Positions 56,338-64,000 of a stretch of 64,000 nt of DNA are shown here, one piece after another. A program made the translations under genes and the position numbers. This DNA is from Saussurea involucrata (taxonomy: Eukaryota > Streptophyta > Magnoliopsida > Asterales > Asteraceae). The notes beneath the pieces are model-generated. The model saw only the letters and a program-made list of their open reading frames with translations. It searched no databases and was not told the origin of the DNA. Position 1 is the stretch's first letter. Each line of letters begins with the position of its first letter. The stretch is from assembly GCA_033807775.1 (NCBI GenBank), contig CM066317.1, forward strand, positions 11,429,870-11,493,869. Direction: 5' to 3'.

Positions 56338-57369
56338 TCATGCACGACTCGTTCATCAAAATGTCGAGAACAAAGGTTACCCCAGTATGCATACCCCTAA
56401 GTCGATAAATCGCATTTTCATGGAAATGTCAATAAAACCTTTAGCTGACTAAAAAGCGCACTAAACAACTCCTTATGAAATGTTACCAAAATTCCTCCAT
56501 GCATCACCTATGTCACGCATGAATCAATCCACACACTGAACTATTTGCAATAAAACACTTAGTAATACAAACTCTCGAACGAAAAGTTAAGCGACACTGG
56601 AATTCCAAATTCATTTTAAACAAATCACCAAAATAGCCTTTATACAGACATCGTGGAATGTAACTTTTCGTCTCGACTCTAACACATGTGGAGGAGTTCC
56701 AATGTTAGAGTCTCAATCCGTAGTCACTTACCCAACATCTTAACCACCTCAAAACACGGATATCATCGTACCCGAAAGAACCGTTGGAAAAATAATCAAA
56801 TGAAACAATCTTTTACAAAGTTTTCAACTCCCGTGATAAAACGATTTCATACACTTTCAAAACCATATTTCAAAATCTTGTGCGTGTACTAAACATTTCC
56901 CAAAATTCCAAAACACCATCCCTAAAAGGATTTGAAACACCAGAAGTAGCTAATGCAATTTTATTTTCAAAATAAACTTCGTGCATGACTCATTCGGCAT
57001 TCAACGTCTCGACCCCTACTACTCCGAAACTCTCCGGTCTACTATTGTCATCCAGACATTTAAATCTCTTAAGGCAAATTGGGAAATCACATCAAATCAT
57101 CTTACGGGTTTTCCTCAAATCAAAGTCGGCTCTATAGGCATATGACTCTAGCACAACCTTCCATCTTGGCCCGACATGATCTACTTACCACAAACATCAT
57201 CCTTATCGTCACTCCAAGTGACTAATATTAGAATCGTCTTTCTATTCCAACGACTACTAGTTTAGGACCTTCATCACTACCCCCAACGGTCATCACCTCA
57301 AAACACTTCGAGTACACACCTGTACTAGTAGGTTTACTATAGTTGTTCCTCCTTGTGATGGCTATTCTG
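56338..57369. other. Unassigned stretch between partial LTR and gag-start fragment
   Basis: On the minus strand it resembles LTR U3-type sequence (for example CCAACGGTTCTTTC near 56785, also found in LTR A near 4160) but cannot be aligned over length. Its last 25 bp (57345-57369) match the gag start of D at 55251-55275, with a mutated start codon. It is probably the decayed remainder of an ancestral tandem unit. Confidence 0.5.
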
Positions 57370-57563
57370 GGTAGACAATACAACGCGTTTTGGGGCCACA
57401 AGCATGCGGGTTCCTTGGGAACTCTGTGGTTAAGCGTGCTTGGGTGGGAGTAGTACCAGGATGGGTGACCCCCTGGGAAGTCCTCGCCAGGTCGCCAAGA
57501 ACAAAGCCGTGAGCCAGTGGGGCAAAGCGGACAATATTATGTCGTGGTAAGCGGGGTGTTACA
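57370..57563 (+). repeat. 5S rRNA-derived segment (Cassandra-TRIM-like)
   Basis: 57431-57487 matches the internal control region of plant 5S rRNA (GTTAAGCGTGCTTGGG...AGTAGTACCAGGATGGGTGACC...CCTGGGAAGTCCTCG) with about four differences by memory. The right edge GTGTTACA / sense TGTAACACCCCGC resembles an LTR terminus. 5S-bearing LTRs are the hallmark of Cassandra TRIMs. The 5' third of 5S is not recognisable, so this is not a functional 5S gene. Confidence 0.7.
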
Positions 57564-58114
57564 AGCTCCCTAGGAATCTCCATCCCAATCACTACCCTTG
57601 CTACTACCGAATCCTCACTAATCATAAAGAGTGGCCTCGCGAATACCCGATTACATGCAGTGCAAAACAAATAGACTGTCGAATACAAGATTCTATCCTA
57701 GAACGGTTGGACTCAAACAAGAGCTGCGCAATAGAACTAAATCGAATATTCTAAGGCTATAAGTCTCTTACTGCATACAACCTAGAGGGCATTCACTTAG
57801 TAACCTATCATAATTAGCATAAATTCCTAATAGCAAGCAGTTCAACATACCGCATAGTGTCAACAACAGGCAATCTAGCATGCATACTCTATGATCTAGA
57901 AAGCAATAAAACACTAAGCATTGTACCTTTCCCTTCGGCTCCGGCTGACTGTACACACTGCGCCATCGATCACCGTTCCTCGAACGGGTTTTTTACTTTT
58001 TCTTTTATTTCCAAAAAGATTTAATAAAGAATTTGAAAATTTCCCAGCCGCAACTTGAGACCAAACACACCGAGGTGCGTTTGATTCACTCAAGCTGTGC
58101 TCTGATACCAAGTT
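57564..58114 (-). other. 5' leader and PBS of element D
   Basis: TGGTATCAGAGC (58111-58100, minus) starts three bases after the 5' LTR. About 550 bp of non-coding leader follow down to the 5S-derived segment. Short frames here have no recognisable motif. Confidence 0.8.
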
Positions 58115-60323
58115 GTAACATCCCAAATTTCAAGATAATTTAAAAATTTTAATTTAAACACTTCATATATAAAAACTCATTAAATAACCCCAACATATTA
58201 ATTGCAAAATCATAATGATCCCAACGTTTCGTTTGCAAACACAATATTTAATATCTTTATAAATTACTACCAGCGGAAACAATGTTTAATTATAAAAATC
58301 ATAAGTCAACCAACTTTCCTCGCGCGCCAGTGTGTACTCATCACGCCTTGGAGCCGCTCGGACCTGAAACCACAGTATATAGGGAAAGGGTAAGCACGAA
58401 GCTTAGTGAATTCAAACACCATAAATAATACAGTTATTCCACACTACCCCTAAAACAGATAGTGACACATAAGCGATCATACAGGTCTACGAACAAAATC
58501 ATAAACATGTATATCCACAACCACCCGCCTAAAAGGCGCCAGTCGGTCCCACCGACCACATGATAACATCTTCGGCCCCGCCGAATCCTCGGTCCCACCG
58601 AGTCTCTACGCCCCGCGTATAAAACCTCCGGCCCCGCCGGACCCTCGATCCCACCGAGTTAACATGGCAACACAGTATCAACTAGACACCCCACTATCTA
58701 GTCCCCCAATACAATCACATAAATCTACCACACACGTACTACAGCAATGATAAAATAACTAATATTAGATATAGTGAGAGAACTCACCTCGAGTGCGCGC
58801 CTAGCTTAACAACACAAAACAAGCTTCACAATTACGGTCACTTTCCAGCACCTAAACGCATGTTAAAACGTGTCAATACGAGACCCGGACCCTATGACAC
58901 GACACACGCTTAAACCGTCACTAAAACTAATTTCCGTTCTCTTAAAACAGGTCTGTTCGGGACCTGTTTCGACCCCTTTAAATCCAGAAAATTCCCAATA
59001 TTATTTCATGACCAGAAAGTCCTCTGAGTTAGGGTTCCAAGGACATATTATACGTCTCCTAACGATTTTTCTACAATTTATTATGAATTAAATACGAACG
59101 GTTACCAAAACTGCCAGTTTTCGGTCCAGCCTGAACAAACAGTCCAAAACAGCCTAGCTACGGGTTTAATCAGACTTTCGGCAAAACACGAAAAACCTTC
59201 CCAACTCTAATAGGGAACTATGGCCACCAAAATCACCTCAAAACGAGTTACGAGTAAAAAGTTATGGTCCACGCAAAACAGTGGCAGATTCCTGGAAATT
59301 TTACATAAAATGACGAACCGCAGAACTTGCGACCACTTTTTCTCCCAACTCGAGGCCGAACCAGTTTTCCGCTAAAACACAGAAAACGTGCCCGGTCCCG
59401 AGCTCGAAGCGTGGGCGCCAGTTTCGGCTCAATCGGAGTTACGACGGAAAAGTTATTGCCGTCACAAAACAGGGACTGAACCATATTTTCGCATAAAAAG
59501 TGATTTTAGAACCGACGGTTTAAACTATTCGGCTTAACGATTAAGTCACGGGTTAAGGGCTCTATAGAGACTAAGGTCTGGTCACGGCCACGCGCCACCC
59601 ACTGCCATCTCCGGCAGTGGTGGTCGCCGGTGGCGACCGGCGGCGGCCAGCGGCGGCCGGCGGTGGTTTTTCGATTACGATCGCACGAGACAACAACCCG
59701 ACCATTCTCCCTCTCTCTCTCGACCAGTCTCACGCACACGCACCCACAACGGCAGCCACGGCCGTCCATCCACCACCGCCACAGCGGCGGCGAATGGAAC
59801 GAGAAGGAAAGAAACGAAACATGAGAGGTGATTACCTTACGACGACGCCACGTAACCGCACTCGATCCTCCCTCCCTCGAAACTCCGGCGAACAGCAGGA
59901 GGTGGTGACAGCGACTTCCGGCGGTCTCTCTCTCTCTCTCTTTTCCGGCGACTGCAGGTTGCTCTCTTTCTAATCTCCTCTCGGCTCTCCTCTATCTCTC
60001 TCGAACTCCCTCACTTCCGCACCTCACAACCAAAAAGAAAGGACAATATGGTTTTTGGAAAAAACGTTTGGGTTTTGCTTGTCTTTCACGAAAGAAAAAC
60101 GGGAATGGGAATCCGGCCATGGGCCGTGACCCATGCAAACCATTCCAAATGTTTCACTTTAGCCCCCCAAACTACCCCTATTTTACAAACTTCACTAAAA
60201 GACATGGTTTCTAACATTATGGTCCTTTTTGACACCAACCCACTAACCACAAACAATTAAATGTAAACGCTTTAATTAATTAAAAATAATTAGACAAAAA
60301 CGTACCGGGACGCGGGCTTTACA
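58115..60323 (-). repeat. 5' LTR of element D (2209 bp)
   Basis: It is colinear with 48482-50702. Differences are mostly indels in simple sequence: an extra GGCGGCCAGC unit near 59645, a missing 13 bp near 59795 and a shorter GGGAAT repeat near 60105, plus few substitutions. Hairpin at 58404-58392; palindrome array at 58541-58663. Confidence 0.93.
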
Positions 60324-60328
60324 ATAGC

Positions 60329-61131
60329 CCTCATAAGATCGCTTTTTATGATTGACCAAAACTTCTTTATGAAGGTGAATGTCATACCATCCGGCCCCGG
60401 CGACTTTTTTTCCGCACATTTTTATCGCCTCCCACACCTCTTCTTCCACAATTGGTCGCTCAAGAGCTTCCGCCTCGTCCCTCGACAACTTGTTAAGATT
60501 ATTACTTTGGAGTTTCGGCCCAAACTTGTTACTTGAAGAAAATTTACTTTTGAAGAACTCCAACACAAAATCTTTGATTTCTTTTGGGTTTTCCGACCAC
60601 ACGCCTTGGATATTCATGCCACGGATCCCGTTCTTGCGTTCTCTCTTTCTCATCATCGCGTGAAAGTATTTCGAGTTTTCGTCCCCCTCTTCCATCCATT
60701 TTATCTTGGCTTTTTGATTGTCAATTTCTAATTTCTTCTTTTCCGCCTCTAACCACTTTCTTCTCGATTCAACCCACATCTCCTTGTCCCTCTCCTCCCA
60801 TCCTCTTATCCCGGCCTCCTTTTCCAACCTCAAAGACTCTTTTTTATTTTTTTCCAACTCCCCGGTTAATTGCTTGAAACTTTCGGCGCACCTTACTTTC
60901 AACTCATTCTTTACATTTTTTTAATTTATCTCTAAATATGCAATCCGGCGTGACCGAGACCGTCTCCTTCTCCCATTCCCTTCTTATTACCTCCTCCACG
61001 CCCTCTCCATCTAGCCATGTATCGAAAATTTTAAACGGTTTGGGCCGAAATCGATTTTTTCCTCCCTTAGCATGATCGGATAATGGTCCGACCACTTCAT
61101 ATCTAGGGTCTTTACCCCCAAATTCCTCCAA
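60329..61131 (-). pseudogene. LINE ORF2 segment between endonuclease and RT
   Basis: Frames 61131-60904 and 60902-60276 contain the linker typical of plant LINEs (WMEEGDENSKYFHAMMRKRE at about residues 70-89 of the second) and the start of the RT (EEVWEAIKMCG). Separate frames show at least two frameshifts. The LINE sequence stops at the target site 60324-60328 and resumes at 48481 beyond element D. Confidence 0.85.
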
Positions 61132-61754
61132 ACTTCGCCGAAATCGTTGGTCACGAGAAAACGGTCTAACTTACTATACTTTGATCCATCATCGCTTATC
61201 CTAGTGAATTTTTGCCCTTCCAAAGAGATCTCCATCAGTTGGCTTCTCCTTATAAAAGCGTTGAATTCCTCCGCCCCCTTGTCGTGTGTGACCGAGTTTA
61301 ACCTCTCGTGGTTCCCCCTTACTTCGTTGAAATCCCCAAACACGCACCATTTTACATCTTCTTTGTTGCAAAGCTTTTCTATATCTTTCCAAAGTTCGAT
61401 TCTCTCCTTGCTCTCCCTCGGACCATATACGTTTATGAACCCCATCAAACCTTCCACCCCCTTCCACTTCCCTATTGCCACTACTAAGGACCTTTCTACC
61501 GAGAAGAATTCACACGCAAATTCTTTCGTGTCCCATATCAAGAGCAGACCCCCGGAACTCCCTACGGCTTCCGATTGAATAAAATCAACATCATCCGATC
61601 CCCACATTCTAGCGATTTGTATTTCGTTCCAACTTTTTTGCTTAGTCTCTTGAATCCCGATCATATTTACCCTCTCCTTCGTGCATATTTCCTTTATCCA
61701 TTTTTTCTTCCCGATCGACCCCAATCCCCTAACATTAATCGAAACAATCTTCAT
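61011..61754 (-). pseudogene. LINE AP-type endonuclease (start of ORF2)
   Basis: A 247-codon frame with exonuclease-endonuclease-phosphatase motifs: SINVRGLG (5-12), QETK (Glu36), VYGP (109-112), GDFNEVR (Asp141, Asn143), LDRFLV (Asp197) and SDHYP (Asp223, His224). It would nick target DNA for target-primed reverse transcription. The frame is broken right after the domain and reaches the RT only through frameshifts, so the copy is dead although all catalytic residues remain. Confidence 0.92.
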
Positions 61755-61926
61755 TTAAAAACTTTATATTAGACGACCCTCTATCTGGCATGTATATGGT
61801 TACCCTCGAGATTCTTCTGTGGGGCGTTCCCAAACTAGTCCCAACTTCCGCCCGAATTCCTCAATTTTTTCAGTTCCATCTGTACTTCTTACCTCATTTG
61901 AGTTAGACGTGTCGCCTCTTCTGCCT

Positions 61927-63907
61927 CTACACGAATTTCGTTTGATTTTCTGGACTTTTCTTTTTTAGTCGGGTCCGAACTTTTTTGCCCCCCTTCTGGT
62001 TCAATCTTCTTGCTTTCTGTTTGAGAAGATGAAAGCTCATCTTTCCCCTCCCAATTGCCAACGACTCTCCCTTCCTATTTTTTGTGATTTCGCACTCCTT
62101 GCCTTTGGCTTCCGTCACAATCTCTTTCCCAATCGGTTTCTGTGTTCGCAATCTGATCGATTTTTTGCAGACGTCTTCCTTCTGTTCCGCGGTGTGATTT
62201 GTGATTTTTTTGTCGTTATCTTTTTTTTTGGGCTGCTCTTTAAGTTTTTAGTGTATCTTTGTGATGATTCCATCCCACTTTCCTCTACCTCCTGATTTGG
62301 GCCTGTTTTATCCACCCCATGTTGGGTCTTTTTTAGTCTAGCTCTGTCCATATGGTTATTTCCTTTCTCCTGGGCCTTACTTTGTTCCATTGGGCCAAAT
62401 TCTTTTCCTGCAACTCCCACTATTATCCTCTCTGGACTATCCGTTGTTTCTCGATTTCCCATCCCGTCATCATTGCTCTCTTCCTCGACATTCGGAGAAT
62501 TTTGAAATTTCGACGCTTCACCTTCCCCTTTGACATTTTCCGGTAACTCTGACCGACTGCCGTCGACTTTTTCCGGCGACCTGACGTTACTTTCCTGATT
62601 GTTTCCGGACTGATCATTTCCTCCTGAGCTCCTAACTTCTCCGTCCTCACCTTGATTTTGGAAGACACTCTCCTCGACGATCCAATCTTCGTTGTCGGTT
62701 TCTTCCTCCGTCCACTCCGATTCGCTGTGATTTCCTTCTTCCTCTTCGTTCTCGCTTTCTTCGAATGTTGGCATCACTACCGTTCCGTTTCCTTCCTCCA
62801 CCACTCTTACCCGATAAAATAATCCGCCTACTTTTATGCTGCGTAGCTCATCAATTCTGGATCGGAGTGATGTTGCAACCAAGACTTTTGCGTATTCCAG
62901 GTTATTGCTTTCGATCCATGCACAATTATCCCTTTTAACACCCTTCCCCAGTTGTTAGCGATATCGAAGAATGTTTCTTGCTTCCAAGCATGCAGTGGGA
63001 CGCCATACACCCTCAACCACGATACCCTCTCCGAGGGGCAGAAGCCTTCCGACCACCGCCTTAATTTTTTTACCCAATGATGCAATTCGTGCGATTTGTT
63101 TTTTAGAACATTTGACATTGTACTTTCGTTTTCGAAAGCTATTAACACGTTTCTTCCCCCCAAGTGTTTTAGTGTACATTCCGTTAAGTTCTCCGACTTG
63201 CAAAGTATTTGGACCATTACAATATTGTCTAAATCCGTTACGTTTCCGACTACGCATTTTGTCAATCTTTCTCTTGCTTCCAGATCCGGTTCCCATGTTC
63301 CAATTACCTCCTTGGTTACTGTTTTATTGCATTCTTGCACCTCTACATTCTCGTCTGGCTTCCCTTTGGTGACCTCGCTATATGATCTTCGGTGCGTTTT
63401 GATCCTCGTTTCCTCCTTCCAGCGGGTTTCCTCGTTCCTACTTTCCGTCCTTTTCCCCTTTCCCTTCTCTTTTCGCATCTCCCCCGTGGCCATAAATGCC
63501 CTTAGTTTGTAAGAACCGATCCAAATTCCGTTTAACTTCTTTTCTACCTCTGTTGCATTACCGACATTTTTGAACCGTACAAAACCGAATCTCTTCCCAC
63601 TCCTCATCCTTCTCCTAGCCATATAGATATCCCCTACATCCCCATAGAGTTTGAACGTTCTCCAGAGCTGAGGAACATCCCATTCATCCGGGAAATTGAA
63701 AAAAAGGTAAGATGTCATATGGCGGGTGTGTTTACTGTGGTAGCTCCTAAATCCCAGCGTTGCTTTCCCATTGTTCTCGCCTCTGCCTGCCCATCCTCTC
63801 ACACACTCTCTCTGGTTCTGCTTAACTCTTCTCTCTCTACCTACCCTCACCCACTCTCTCTCTCCCTCCCAACCGCCGGCAGTCTCTTTCCGGCCAGCCC
63901 CTCTCAC
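61927..63907 (-). pseudogene. LINE ORF1 with RNA-recognition motif, frameshifted
   Basis: A 357-codon frame (63907-62834) has an RRM with RNP2 YLFFNF (67-72) and RNP1 KRFGFVRF (105-112), after a basic N-terminus. The frame shifts near 62880-62915 into a second one (62882-62115) with an acidic Glu/Asp/Ser-rich tail, then again near 62140 into a third (to 61927). ORF1 proteins of plant L1-like LINEs are RRM-containing RNA-binding proteins. Confidence 0.88.
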
Positions 63908-63966
63908 GTTCTCTCTCTTACTCTCTCTCTCTCCATTTTGCCCTTGTTTGGAATAGTAGTATTCAT
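63908..63966 (-). other. LINE 5' end
   Basis: It lies between the target duplication (63967-63983) and the ORF1 start. CT-rich on the plus strand; little more can be said. Confidence 0.6.
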
Positions 63967-64000
63967 TAGATAAGGGTGTTAATGATTCGAGATTTTGATA
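63967..64000. other. Right target duplication of LINE and flanking DNA
   Basis: 63967-63983 repeats 45290-45306 exactly; the rest is flanking host DNA. Confidence 0.85.

Larger units (their letters stand above)
48482..60323 (-). mobile_element. Ty3/gypsy chromovirus (Tekay/Del-like) element D
   Basis: It is bounded by ATAGC duplications (48477-48481 and 60324-60328). The 3' LTR is 48482-50702 and the 5' LTR 58115-60323, with the initiator-Met PBS at 58111-58100 and a polypurine tract at about 50713-50703. Gag-pol with chromodomain lies on the minus strand. Between PBS and gag there is an extra 2.8 kb: leader, 5S-derived segment, a gag-start fragment, an unassigned stretch, and a partial related LTR with a second leader. 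LTR sequence is strongly conserved between ends, so insertion is fairly recent. Confidence 0.95.
45307..63966 (-). mobile_element. Full-length L1-like LINE, split by a MITE and a gypsy element
   Basis: The perfect 17-bp direct repeats 45290-45306 and 63967-63983 (TAGATAAGGGTGTTAAT) bracket the element. On the minus strand it runs from 63966 to a poly(A) end (T-run at 45307-45315). The order is ORF1 with RRM, AP-type endonuclease, reverse transcriptase, zf-RVT domain, 3' UTR. Removing the MITE (46786-47209) and gypsy D (48482-60323) leaves about 6.4 kb, normal for plant L1-like LINEs. Frameshifts in ORF1 and ORF2 show it is inactive. Confidence 0.95.

Noticed and set aside
57431..57487. Functional 5S rRNA gene
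   Set aside because: Only the internal control region and 3' part are recognisable; the 5' third is missing and the surroundings are retroelement.

Overview
The window is plant nuclear DNA, almost certainly from a eudicot. The evidence is one spliced host gene of plant deoxycytidylate (dCMP) deaminase type, plant-type Ty3/gypsy chromovirus elements primed by initiator tRNA-Met, a plant L1-like LINE, a tRNA-derived SINE, and many Harbinger/hAT-type MITEs. An aster-family origin is only a guess. No bacterial, organellar or CRISPR features are present.

Layout. 1-12032: a tandem Ty3/gypsy array (family A) of internal-LTR-internal-LTR with an exact 6227-bp period. 12033-20318: AT-rich intergenic DNA holding a hairpin element in a TA microsatellite, a SINE with a 17-bp target duplication, a Helitron 3' end and several MITEs. 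20319-28451: plus-strand gypsy element B, decayed but keeping its chromodomain end. 28452-36496: related minus-strand element C, meeting B 3' end to 3' end. 36497-40500: AT-rich DNA with an 8-bp-TSD hAT MITE, an ATTCA/TGAAT palindrome cluster and LTR/TRIM remnants. 40515-44275 (minus): eight exons of a dCMP deaminase gene, whose introns contain a Harbinger MITE and a 366-bp inverted duplication; E2F-like sites lie just upstream. 45307-63966: one full-length minus-strand LINE with a perfect 17-bp target duplication, later split by a 424-bp GC-rich MITE and by the 11.8-kb gypsy element D (TSD ATAGC). D carries the only nearly intact gag-pol (1422 residues), plus an internal fragment of a second LTR and a 5S rRNA-derived segment.

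How it fits together. The only likely host function is dCMP deaminase (dCMP to dUMP, feeding dTMP synthesis), with E2F-type sites matching S-phase expression. Everything else is layers of transposition. Most interesting are features shared by the four gypsy families although their sequences have diverged: (i) a putative 1.1-1.5 kb leader intron inside the LTR, (ii) a small hairpin just before its acceptor whose stem sequence changes while pairing is kept, (iii) arrays of tiny palindromes in the same intron, and (iv) signs of LTR-int-LTR-int-LTR tandem structures. Element D also has a 78-nt U-rich candidate intron inside gag-pol that stays in frame whether spliced or not. The inverted repeat flanking exons 3-6 of the deaminase gene could form an intramolecular RNA duplex.
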